A stretch of 64,000 nucleotides of DNA from Armatimonas rosea (lineage in GTDB: Bacteria; Armatimonadota; Armatimonadia; Armatimonadales; Armatimonadaceae): positions 1,302,001 to 1,366,000 of the forward strand of contig NZ_JACHGW010000002.1 in assembly GCF_014202505.1 (NCBI RefSeq). Reading direction: 5' to 3'. Within the stretch, counting starts at the first letter, position 1; each line of letters starts with the position of its first letter. The notes beneath the pieces were generated by a model, which was given only the letters and a program-made list of their open reading frames with translations, did not search any database and was not told where the DNA came from. Positions 8,619 to 16,071 of the stretch are shown piece by piece. The position numbers and the translations under genes are program-made.

Positions 8619-9052
8619 GGACGCTTGCTCTGCTCCACGAAGTTAAGACGAAGATCGCTCACCATGGCCTTGAGCGGCAGGCGCTCCTCGGGGGCGACAT
8701 GGGGCTCTAGCTGCTCGGCGAGGAAGCCGACCGTGTTGATCGCCATCTGGGCCTGGGCGAGATCGCGCTCGATCTGGCCGGTCATCGGGTTGGCGACAAG
8801 CCCCATGCGGAGCCACGCAAGGTTGCGTAGCTCGCCCATGAAGAGGGCCAAGACCGAGCGGACATCGGGGAGCTCTGTGCTCTCTTCTTCGTCGCCCTCA
8901 CCCTCGTCGTAGCCCAGAGGGGCCTCTTCAATCTCGGGTTCTGGAGCGGGTGCAGGGGCAGCGGGTGCGGGGGGCGGGGCGGGGGCGGTCTCCTCGGTGG
9001 TCAGACGTCGGCGGTCGCGGAAGGTGAATCCTTCTTCCTCTTCTTCGGGCAT
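8615..9052 (-). CDS. DUF1844 family protein
   Basis: A 145-residue protein with an N-terminal low-complexity stretch rich in Glu, Pro and Ala (about residues 1-65). The DUF1844 domain follows at about 66-145, with PDVRSVLALFMGELRNLAWL, LVANPMTGQIERDLAQAQMA and FLAEQLEPH. The family has no established function; it is widespread and often encoded near other cell-envelope or metabolic genes. I place the start at 9052 (MPEEEEEGF) because a TACAAT box ends 5 bases before it. An upstream ATG in frame at 9097 would lie before that promoter. It is divergent from mlaE. Confidence 0.85.
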   Translation of the reverse strand: MPEEEEEGFTFRDRRRLTTEETAPAPPPAPAAPAPAPEPEIEEAPLGYDEGEGDEEESTELPDVRSVLALFMGELRNLAWLRMGLVANPMTGQIERDLAQAQMAINTVGFLAEQLEPHVAPEERLPLKAMVSDLRLNFVEQSKRP

Positions 9053-9057
9053 GGGGG

Positions 9058-9087
9058 ATTGTAGCACGCGCGGCTCCCTCTCTGCAA
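9058..9087 (-). promoter_or_regulatory. Promoter of the DUF1844 gene (-35 and -10)
   Basis: On the minus strand, TTGCAG (9087-9082) and TACAAT (9063-9058) are 18 bases apart. The -10 ends 5 bases before the chosen ATG at 9052. This decides the start codon and predicts a leaderless message. Confidence 0.6.
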
Positions 9088-9092
9088 TGGGG

Positions 9093-9098
9093 TACACT
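9093..9098 (+). promoter_or_regulatory. Probable -10 box of the mla operon
   Basis: TACACT ends 10 bases before the mlaE ATG at 9109. The -35 is not evident. The divergent DUF1844 promoter lies only about 30 bases away, so the two may influence each other. Confidence 0.4.
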
Positions 9099-9108
9099 GG
9101 ACATCAGG

Positions 9109-9933
9109 ATGAAGGCAGACGCAGCAGAGGTTTTTGAAGAGGTCGGGGAGACTACCACCAAGCTCCTCCAGCGGGTCTTCTACCGGTCTTTCGAGTACCA
9201 GGGCGAGCTCTTGACTCTCTTGGGACGAGCGGTTAAGGCGATCTGGAAAGAGGGAGTCCACCTCGGTGACTTTACGCGCCAGCTCACGAGCGTGGGCACG
9301 GAGTCGGTGCCGATTGTCTTGCTCACCGTGGGGTTCTCCGGGGCGGTTCTGGCGCTCTACACGGTCGGCTCCCTCACCAACCTCGGGATCGGGAACCTCC
9401 TGGGAGGCATTGTCGCGCTCTCCATTGTGCGTGAGACCGGCCCGCTGATCACCGCCGTGACCCTCATCGCCCGCGTGGGCTCCGGGATCACGGCCGAGAT
9501 CGGGGCGATGAAGACCAGCGAGCAGGTCGATGCGCTCCGGGCCATGGGAATCTCCCCGGTTGCCTACTTAGTTGTCCCTCGCCTGCTGGCCTGCCTCATC
9601 ATGGGGCCGGTGACCACGCTCTTTGGGGATGCGGCTGGGGTCTTTGGGGGCGGGGTGATCGCGGTAAACCAGGGCCAGACCGCCCGCCAGTACACCGACT
9701 CCTTCCGTCAGCTGCTCGAACCCAATGGCTCCGATATCTTCGAGGGGCTCCTCAAGGCGCTGGTCTTTGGGGCCATTATCGCCCTGATCGCCTGCCGTGA
9801 GGGGCTGGAGACCAAGGGGGGGGCCGCGGGTGTCGGGCGCTCGACCAACCGCGCCGTGGTCTTTACCATTATTCTTGTCTTCGCAGCCGACTTTGTGCTG
9901 ACCTGGTTCTTCAAGGCAAAGTCGGTGATCTAA
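9109..9933 (+). CDS. mlaE: MlaE-type ABC transporter permease
   Basis: The 274-residue permease belongs to the MlaE/YrbE family and would form the inner-membrane channel of a phospholipid transporter together with MlaF and MlaD proteins. It has an amphipathic N-terminal segment and about five hydrophobic helices. The family core is recognisable in GIVALSIVRETGPLITAVTL and ARVGSGITAEIGAMKTSEQV. It is the first gene of a tight four-gene cluster: one base separates it from the ATPase gene. No periplasmic MlaC or lipoprotein MlaA gene is present in this cluster, so this is a minimal Mla system. Confidence 0.93.
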   Translation: MKADAAEVFEEVGETTTKLLQRVFYRSFEYQGELLTLLGRAVKAIWKEGVHLGDFTRQLTSVGTESVPIVLLTVGFSGAVLALYTVGSLTNLGIGNLLGGIVALSIVRETGPLITAVTLIARVGSGITAEIGAMKTSEQVDALRAMGISPVAYLVVPRLLACLIMGPVTTLFGDAAGVFGGGVIAVNQGQTARQYTDSFRQLLEPNGSDIFEGLLKALVFGAIIALIACREGLETKGGAAGVGRSTNRAVVFTIILVFAADFVLTWFFKAKSVI

Positions 9934-9934
9934 G

Positions 9935-10723
9935 ATGGAGACAACCCCTGCCCCCCCTCGTATTCGGCTGAAGGACCTGTGCTACACGGTCGATGACCGG
10001 GAGATTCTCTCGGGGATCACGCTGGATATCGCGCCGGGGGAGATTCTCTGCGTCATGGGCCTCTCCGGAGCGGGCAAGTCCACGATCCTACGCTGCATCG
10101 CGGGGCTGGTCCCGGCAACGAGCGGCGAGCTACTTATAGATGGAGTCGATCTTGTCGGAAAGCAGGAGCGGGAGCTGCTTCCCATACGCGCCAAGATGGG
10201 GGTGGTCTTCCAGTACGCCGCTCTCTTCGACTCCATGAATGTCTACGCCAATATCGCCTTCGGGCTCCTGCGGGGACCGCGCTGTAGGGAGTTCAAGAAG
10301 ACGCCGCGGGCGGAGATCACGCGCCGGGTCCAGGAGCTCCTCAAGGAAGTCGGGCTGCCGGGGATCGAGAAGCGCATGCCGCCAGAGCTCTCGGGAGGGA
10401 TGCGCCGCCGTGTGGGGCTGGCGCGCGCCCTCGCTACCGAGCCGGAGATCGTCCTCTACGACGAGCCAACCAGCGGCCTTGACCCCGTGACCGCGGCGGC
10501 GATCGACGATCTGATCGTGCGGACGCGTAACACAAAAGGAGTCACGAGTGTCGTGGTCTCCCATGACATGCAGAGTATCTTCCGAATCGCGGATAAAATA
10601 GTGATGCTCTATGAAGGGAAGGCGCAGATCTACGGCACTCCCGACGATGTACGAAACAGCGACGATCCCATTGTCCAGCAGTTTATTCGTGGCGAGATCG
10701 ACGGCCCGATAGAGATTGGATAG
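9935..10723 (+). CDS. mlaF: MlaF-type ABC transporter ATPase
   Basis: A 262-residue ABC ATPase that powers the MlaE permease. The Walker A (GLSGAGKST), signature (LSGGMRRRVGLARAL), Walker B (IVLYDEPTSGLDP) and switch His (VVVSHDMQS) motifs are all intact. The C-terminal 20 residues (VQQFIRGEIDGPI) match the usual MlaF/Ttg2A tail. It starts 2 bases after the mlaE stop and is followed within 4 bases by the first MCE gene. Confidence 0.94.
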   Translation: METTPAPPRIRLKDLCYTVDDREILSGITLDIAPGEILCVMGLSGAGKSTILRCIAGLVPATSGELLIDGVDLVGKQERELLPIRAKMGVVFQYAALFDSMNVYANIAFGLLRGPRCREFKKTPRAEITRRVQELLKEVGLPGIEKRMPPELSGGMRRRVGLARALATEPEIVLYDEPTSGLDPVTAAAIDDLIVRTRNTKGVTSVVVSHDMQSIFRIADKIVMLYEGKAQIYGTPDDVRNSDDPIVQQFIRGEIDGPIEIG

Positions 10724-10726
10724 GTC

Positions 10727-11131
10727 ATGAATCACAGGAATCAAAAAAATTATTTTCTCACGGGAGCTATCGTAGCCACCGTCGCTGTGGGAGGCTCGCT
10801 CGCCAAGAGCTGGCTCAACCGTATGCAAGTGGCTCGGAACTCCTACCCCGTGACCCTTGTCTTGAAGGATGCGCGAGGGCTTCGGGGAAGTGAGCCTATC
10901 GAGATAGCCGGTGTTCCCGTGGGACATGTCACACGAGTGCACCTCGCCTCCGACCTGCGCCGTGTGCTGGTGGAGGCGCGACTCTCCCGGGAGCTGAAGC
11001 TGAGCCAGGACTCGTCGGCGTGGGTGGAGGTTCCGCTTCTGGGGGGGAGCTCCACTGTGCACCTCGAGCCGGGGCACGCCACCGCGCTTCTTGCGCCGGG
11101 GGCACAGATCCAAGAGAGAGTCTATGAGTAG
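10727..11131 (+). CDS. mlaD: MlaD family protein, short (single MCE domain)
   Basis: This 134-residue protein has one N-terminal membrane helix (about 10-24; FLTGAIVATVAVGG) and one MCE domain with the family pattern LKDARGLRGSEPIEIAGVPV followed by GHVTRVHL. MCE proteins form hexameric rings that bind or conduct lipids on the periplasmic face. It is much shorter than the following MCE protein and stops right after the domain, so it may be a second ring or a mixed-ring subunit (inference). Its last codons overlap the start of the next gene by 8 bases. Confidence 0.88.
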   Translation: MNHRNQKNYFLTGAIVATVAVGGSLAKSWLNRMQVARNSYPVTLVLKDARGLRGSEPIEIAGVPVGHVTRVHLASDLRRVLVEARLSRELKLSQDSSAWVEVPLLGGSSTVHLEPGHATALLAPGAQIQERVYE

Positions 11132-12719
11132 AGGCAATTTTGTCACGGGGGTTGTTGTCACCACAGGAATTGGGGGGCTGGTGTTCTGCTGGACCTGGCT
11201 CAACCGAACCTTCCAGGAGCGCAACACGGTCGACTTCCGTGTGGCCTTTGACGATGTCAAGGGGCTCAAGGGGATGGAGGAGGTGCGGGTCGCCGGCTTT
11301 CAAGTCGGGTCCGTCAAGAGCGTCCAGCTCGCCCCCGATGGCCGTAAGGCGATCACGCTGCTACGGATCAACCGCGATGTGAAGATTCCCGTGGACTCCA
11401 AGATCAGTGTCTCGTCTGGTCTGCTGGGCGGCGGTGCCGTGGTGACCATTGTCCCTGGCAACAAGAGCGACCTGATCACCGAGGAGACGACCAAACAGAG
11501 CCCTCTGGCCGGCGAGCCCGCCGCGGGTCTGGACTCGGCGCTGGCGGGGGTGAGCAAGTTCACCAACGACGATGCCCTCCGCGCTGATCTCATGGCGACC
11601 GCACACAACCTCCGGCTAATGAGCGAGAAGATCAATAAACTGGGGGCGATCGGGGCGCTCGACGATCCCAAGGGCGATCTGCAGGGGACGCTCCGTAACC
11701 TCCAGGCGACCTCGGCGCTGCTGCCGGGAACCATGAAACGCGTGGATACGGTGCTGGCCAACGCCGCCGATGTCGCGGCCTCGGCTAAGAGCATTGTTCC
11801 CTTGCTCGAAAAACAAGTGGTGGTTCTCTCCCGCGAGACCCAGACTCTGGTAAAGGACCTCGATACCGTGATGAAGTCCGGCGGACGGATCGCCGCCGAG
11901 ACCGAGGGGCTGGCGCGTGAGGCCAAGCTGACGGTCGCCGATAGCCGGGAGAGCATCAAGGCACTGCTCCGCTCCGCCAACGATGCCGCCTCCGGTGCCG
12001 CCGGCCTCGCCGAGCAGCTGGCAGGACTGGTGGGGGATAAGAACCTCAAGGGAAATATCATCGCGGCGACTGGCAACCTCACCAAGGTCTCGGACAATTT
12101 GGTGGCGATCTCCCAGAAACTCGATGCCACCGCAGGCACGCTCTCCCAGACCGCCACCGACCCGGAGCTCTTGGGCAATATCAAGCTGACGGTCGCCAAT
12201 GTGAAGGATGCTAGCGGCTCGATTAAAAATTTAATGGCCCGTGTGGAGACCTTGCGCCTGCCGGGTGAGAAAAAAATTAGTACCTCGCCCGCGCCAAATC
12301 GCCCTGTGGAGAGGGGCAAACAGCCAACCTGGTACGAGCCGGGCTTGACCGGAGACTTTCTGTACGATACAAAGGCGGAGCGTTTTCAGCTCGATACCAA
12401 CTACGCACAGGTCTCAGGCGGTCAGCTCTTCCGAGTAGGAGTGGCCGATGCGACTGAGCGTAATCGGGTCAATGTGCAGCTCGGGCAGAAAAGCGGAGAG
12501 CTCTGGACGCGCTACGGCCTCTTTGGCAGCAAGCTGGGAGTTGGCTTCGACACGCAGGCAGGACCGCTACAATGGCGGCTCGACCTGCTCGATCCCAACC
12601 ACTTTACTGCCAATACACGGCTCCGAGCGCGTCTAAATAACAACACTGCGCTGGTCTTTGGGCTAGATTCCGTCGGCAATGGGAATCGTCCATCGGTCGG
12701 CCTTCAGATAAGGAAGTAA
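11124..12719 (+). CDS. mlaD: MlaD family protein with long helical stalk and beta-barrel-like C-terminus
   Basis: The 531-residue protein has four parts. A membrane anchor (about 5-23) is followed by an MCE domain (about 28-105) with FDDVKGLKGMEEVRVAGFQV. A long helical, coiled-coil-like region follows (about 130-385), full of Ala, Thr and Asn and lacking Pro. The C-terminal 110 residues (about 420-531) alternate polar and hydrophobic residues and end in VGLQIRK, as expected of beta-strands. MlaD proteins with a stalk and an outer-membrane barrel, forming a trans-envelope bridge, are known from diderm Firmicutes such as Veillonella; this looks the same (inference). I chose the ATG at 11124, which overlaps the previous gene by 8 bases, over an upstream in-frame ATG at 11091. 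Confidence 0.87.
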   Translation: MSRGNFVTGVVVTTGIGGLVFCWTWLNRTFQERNTVDFRVAFDDVKGLKGMEEVRVAGFQVGSVKSVQLAPDGRKAITLLRINRDVKIPVDSKISVSSGLLGGGAVVTIVPGNKSDLITEETTKQSPLAGEPAAGLDSALAGVSKFTNDDALRADLMATAHNLRLMSEKINKLGAIGALDDPKGDLQGTLRNLQATSALLPGTMKRVDTVLANAADVAASAKSIVPLLEKQVVVLSRETQTLVKDLDTVMKSGGRIAAETEGLAREAKLTVADSRESIKALLRSANDAASGAAGLAEQLAGLVGDKNLKGNIIAATGNLTKVSDNLVAISQKLDATAGTLSQTATDPELLGNIKLTVANVKDASGSIKNLMARVETLRLPGEKKISTSPAPNRPVERGKQPTWYEPGLTGDFLYDTKAERFQLDTNYAQVSGGQLFRVGVADATERNRVNVQLGQKSGELWTRYGLFGSKLGVGFDTQAGPLQWRLDLLDPNHFTANTRLRARLNNNTALVFGLDSVGNGNRPSVGLQIRK

Positions 12720-12723
12720 AACT

Positions 12724-13170
12724 ATGAACGTCATTTTACAAAAGGATGTGGTCAAGGTCGGGAAAGAGGGCGAGGTTGTCGCTGTCTCCGATGGCTACGC
12801 CCGCAACTACCTGTTCCCCCGTGGCCTTGCTGTCTCCGCTTCGGGTGGAGCGCTCAAGAACCTGGAGGCTCGCCATGCCGCTGAGGAGCGCAAGAGCGAG
12901 GCACAGCTGGCGCAGGCTCAGCAGGACCAGGCCGCACTTGAGGGCAAGACCGTCAAGATCGTGACCAAGGCCGGGGCCGGGGATCGTCTCTACGGCTCGA
13001 TCACCTCGGGCGATATCGCCGCCGCGCTCAAGAGCGACCTTGGCGTCACCGTGGACAAGCGCCGCGTGCTCCTGCTGGACCCGATCCGCGCCGTGGGCAC
13101 CTTCCATGTCGATGTCAAGCTCCACAAGGACATCACGGTTCCCGTTACCGTGGCGGTCGAAAAGGCGTAG
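12724..13170 (+). CDS. rplI: Ribosomal protein bL9
   Basis: A 148-residue large-subunit protein that bridges domains of 23S rRNA. The N-terminal RNA-binding domain carries the signature GKEGEVVAVSDGYARNYLFP; it is joined by a long helix (about 45-78) to the C-terminal domain (about 80-148). Length is normal. It follows the mla operon by 4 bases and ends at a strong terminator, so it may be co-transcribed with the mla genes. The usual neighbours rpsF, ssb and rpsR are absent, but dnaB follows as in many bacteria. Confidence 0.96.
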   Translation: MNVILQKDVVKVGKEGEVVAVSDGYARNYLFPRGLAVSASGGALKNLEARHAAEERKSEAQLAQAQQDQAALEGKTVKIVTKAGAGDRLYGSITSGDIAAALKSDLGVTVDKRRVLLLDPIRAVGTFHVDVKLHKDITVPVTVAVEKA

Positions 13171-13192
13171 CCGAGGCCGCGCAGACAAGCCA

Positions 13193-13219
13193 GGGCGCGG
13201 CACTAAGCCGCGCCCTTTT
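13193..13219 (+). terminator. Rho-independent terminator after rplI
   Basis: A perfect 9-bp stem, GGGCGCGGC / GCCGCGCCC, with loop ACTAA, followed by TTTT. Confidence 0.8.
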
Positions 13220-13242
13220 GTGTTTTATGTGCCATCTCCCCC

Positions 13243-13406
13243 GAGCCATCTCCCCGCGCCTTAGAGCGCGACCCTCTTCCCCCGTTGCTCCTTCGTCGCG
13301 GGAAGAGGGACAAGCCTACCAGGATAGGTCAGCCTCTCTTCCCAGCGAGGAACGAGCTATCAGGGGAAGAGAGGTGCCTGAGCCGTGCGAAGGCGGAGAG
13401 ATGGCT
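13243..13406. repeat. Double-hairpin palindromic repeat (element C)
   Basis: Outer arms AGCCATCTCCCCGC and its mirror ending AGAGATGGCT enclose two hairpins. The first, at 13272-13309, has arms CCCTCTTCCC / GGGAAGAGGG. The second, at 13333-13374, has arms CCTCTCTTCCC / GGGGAAGAGAGG. The stretch TTGCTCCTTCGTCGCGGGAA recurs exactly in element D at 42960. The element fills the gap between rplI and dnaB. Confidence 0.85.
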
Positions 13407-13423
13407 CTCCCTGGAAGTTTCTT

Positions 13424-16060
13424 ATGACCGGACGCGTCCCCCCCCAAAACATTGAAGCCGAGATGGCGGTCCTAGGCTCCATGCTCCTGGGCGACCGCAA
13501 TGCCATCGAGCGGGTCACCGAGTTCCTGGACAAGCAAGACTTCTACCGGGAGGCACACGGGCGCATCTTCGAGGCCATGCTCTCGCTGGTCGATAAAGAC
13601 GAGCCGGTGGATATCGTCACGCTCAAGGACGAGCTCACACGCCGAGGGACTCTGGAGCAGACCGGGGGCTACCTCTACCTGATGCAGCTCGCCGAGTACG
13701 TCCCCACCCCCGCCAATATCGTCTACTACGCCAAGATCGTCTCCGAGAAAGCCGTCCTGCGCCGCCTGATCGAGACCGCCTCCGAGATCGCGGGGATGGC
13801 CTACGGCGAGACCGACGAAGTAGACACACTCGTAGACCAGGCGGAGCGCGCGATCTTCAATGTCGCCCGCAAGCGCAAGACCGAGGGCTTCACCCCCCTG
13901 CGCCCCCTTCTGAGCGAGGTCTTCGAGCAGATCGATGTCGCCTACCACGATAAAGGCGTCGTTAGTGGCACCGACACCGGCTTCTACGACCTCAACTACA
14001 TCACCAGCGGCCTCAAACGCGGAGATTTAATCATCGTCGCCGCGCGCCCCTCGATGGGGAAGTGTCTCACTGCACGAACCCTGGTTGATGATCCGCTAAC
14101 CGGCGAGCGCCTCACCATTGAGGAAGCCGTTCGCCGAAAGATGCCGCGCATCGCAGGGGTCTCGGAGTGCGGGCGTATCCGGCCCACCGCCATCTCGGAT
14201 TGGATTGACAGCGGAATCAAACCCGCCTTCCGTGTCACCACAAAAACGGGGCGCTTTGTCGAAGTCACAGGGCACCATCCGTTTCTGACTGTCAAGGGCT
14301 GGCAACCTCTTCATGATCTGGTGGTGGGAGATAGTATTGCTGTACCTCGACACCTGCCTGTCTTTGGTAGGGACAACAACCTTTCTTCGGATCGAATTCG
14401 TCTTCTCGCTTACTTGATTGCTGAAGGGGGATTGACCGATTCTTGCCCCGAATGGACGAATACTGATCCTGAGCTGATTGCAGATTTCAAAAAAATTATT
14501 GCCTCGGAGTTTTCAGAGTTAAGTGTGCGACAGGAGAAGATCACTTACATAGTCTCGCGATCCTTTGTTCCTGGAACACGGAAGAATCAACCGAATCCCT
14601 TAACTGATTGGCTCAGGGAACTGGGGCTCTGGGGGAAACTTGCTGAGGAGAAAAAATTTCCTGATTGCATCTGGGAACTCTCCAAGGAATCACTCGCCGA
14701 TTTTCTGCGTGTATTGATGAGCTGTGATGGCACTATCTATCCCATGAGCGGTTTTGCTCGAATCGAGTTTGCGGTTGCCTCGGAGCCACTTGCTCGGGAT
14801 GTACAGCATGCTCTTGTGCGCTTTGGTATCGTGGCAAAACTCTGGCAAAAAAATAAGCGTTGCTGGCGTGTCGAAGTGACTGATCCAGAATCCGTTGCTC
14901 GCTACCAAGCAGAGATTGGTTGGCTTGGAGAGAAGGCACAGCGTCAGTTCCGCTTGGAACGTGATACCGCTCGCCGTGGAAATCTGGGGCACCCCCCCAA
15001 GGAAGTCTGGGATTTTGTGCGTGTCGCGGCTCAACAGCAAAATCTCTCATTGACCGAACTTGCCCTGAGTACTGGGGAAATTACTGGGCGGGCGGGCTAC
15101 AATCCTCATACCAATCGTGGCTTGCCTCGTCATCGGCTTTCTGCTTATGCCGAGATTCTTGATAATGATAACTTGCGTGCGATCGCAAGTCCCGAGCTTT
15201 ATTGGGATGAAATTATCTCCATTGAATCGCTTGGTGAGCAGCAGGTTTATGATCTGACAGTGCCTGATGGGGCGAATTTTATCGCTCAAGACATTATTGT
15301 TCATAACACGGCTCTGACGATGAATATTGGGCAGAATGCGGCGGGCAAGGGAAGTGTGGTGGCGACCTTCTCGCTTGAGATGAGCAAGGAGTCGCTGGTG
15401 CAGCGCATGATGTGCTCCGAGGCAAAAGTCAATGCCCACAAGCTGCGTACGGGGTTTCTCCAGGACGAAGAGTGGTCGCGGCTCTCGGAGGCGGTGAATA
15501 GGCTCTGGGACGCGCCGATGTTTATCGACGACACCACGGACATGAGCTCGCTGGAGATGCGCGCGCGGTGCCGTCGCCTGAAGGCCGAGCAGGGCTCGCT
15601 GGACTTGGTGATTGTCGACTACCTCCAGCTCATGCGCGGCTCCAGCAAGAACTCCGAGAACCGCAACCAGGAGATCACCGAGATCGCCCGCGGCCTCAAG
15701 AGCCTCGCCCGCGAGCTAGATGTCCCCGTGATCGCGCTCTCCCAGCTCTCCCGCTCCGTGGAGCGCCGTGAGGACAAACGCCCCATGCTCTCTGACCTCA
15801 GGGAGAGCGGCGCCATCGAGGCGGAGGCCGATCTGGTTGCGTTTATCTACCGTCCCGCGTACTATGCGCGCAAGGATGCGGTCTCGCAGGAGGCGGAGGA
15901 GAAGGCGGAGCAAGAGGGCGGCGAGTACGAGGGAGAAGAGGCGGAGGTGATTATCGCCAAGCAGAGAAACGGCCCCACGGGGACCGTCAAGCTGGCGTTC
16001 TTGCCCAAGTTTGCCTGTTTTGCCAACCTGGCCCACAATACGGAAGGGCCAGATTTTTAG
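13424..16060 (+). CDS. dnaB: Replicative DNA helicase DnaB, intein-containing precursor
   Basis: The 878-residue precursor contains a 415-residue intein; removing it leaves a 463-residue DnaB of normal size. The N-terminal primase-interacting domain starts with VPPQNIEAEMAVLGSMLLGD. The RecA-like ATPase has its Walker A split by the intein (ARPSMGK before it, TALTMNIGQNAA after it), then VDYLQLM (Walker B) and ALSQLSRSVE. The acidic stretch EEKAEQEGGEYEGEEAE near the C-terminus is a lineage-specific insert before the final VIIAKQRNGPTGTVKL. I use the ATG at 13424, where the family sequence begins, rather than an upstream one at 13385. The gene follows repeat element C directly. Confidence 0.95.
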   Translation: MTGRVPPQNIEAEMAVLGSMLLGDRNAIERVTEFLDKQDFYREAHGRIFEAMLSLVDKDEPVDIVTLKDELTRRGTLEQTGGYLYLMQLAEYVPTPANIVYYAKIVSEKAVLRRLIETASEIAGMAYGETDEVDTLVDQAERAIFNVARKRKTEGFTPLRPLLSEVFEQIDVAYHDKGVVSGTDTGFYDLNYITSGLKRGDLIIVAARPSMGKCLTARTLVDDPLTGERLTIEEAVRRKMPRIAGVSECGRIRPTAISDWIDSGIKPAFRVTTKTGRFVEVTGHHPFLTVKGWQPLHDLVVGDSIAVPRHLPVFGRDNNLSSDRIRLLAYLIAEGGLTDSCPEWTNTDPELIADFKKIIASEFSELSVRQEKITYIVSRSFVPGTRKNQPNPLTDWLRELGLWGKLAEEKKFPDCIWELSKESLADFLRVLMSCDGTIYPMSGFARIEFAVASEPLARDVQHALVRFGIVAKLWQKNKRCWRVEVTDPESVARYQAEIGWLGEKAQRQFRLERDTARRGNLGHPPKEVWDFVRVAAQQQNLSLTELALSTGEITGRAGYNPHTNRGLPRHRLSAYAEILDNDNLRAIASPELYWDEIISIESLGEQQVYDLTVPDGANFIAQDIIVHNTALTMNIGQNAAGKGSVVATFSLEMSKESLVQRMMCSEAKVNAHKLRTGFLQDEEWSRLSEAVNRLWDAPMFIDDTTDMSSLEMRARCRRLKAEQGSLDLVIVDYLQLMRGSSKNSENRNQEITEIARGLKSLARELDVPVIALSQLSRSVERREDKRPMLSDLRESGAIEAEADLVAFIYRPAYYARKDAVSQEAEEKAEQEGGEYEGEEAEVIIAKQRNGPTGTVKLAFLPKFACFANLAHNTEGPDF
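14063..15307 (+). mobile_element. Intein with LAGLIDADG homing endonuclease in dnaB
   Basis: A self-splicing protein element of 415 residues inserted after the Lys of the Walker A motif. Splicing residues look complete: Cys1 (CLTARTLVDDP), block B with VTGHHPFLT, block F VYDLTVPDGANFIAQD, and the terminal VHN followed by Thr as the +1 residue. Two LAGLIDADG-like helices, LLAYLIAEGG and FLRVLMSCDGT, indicate a full-length homing endonuclease. The endonuclease region is visibly less GC-rich (about half G+C in lines I counted) than the flanking helicase, consistent with later acquisition. Whether the endonuclease is still active cannot be told. Confidence 0.93.
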
Positions 16061-16071
16061 GGGGACGGAAT

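Noticed and set aside
15047-15439. Minus-strand frame antisense to the intein
   Set aside because: No recognisable domain; the plus-strand intein explains the sequence fully.
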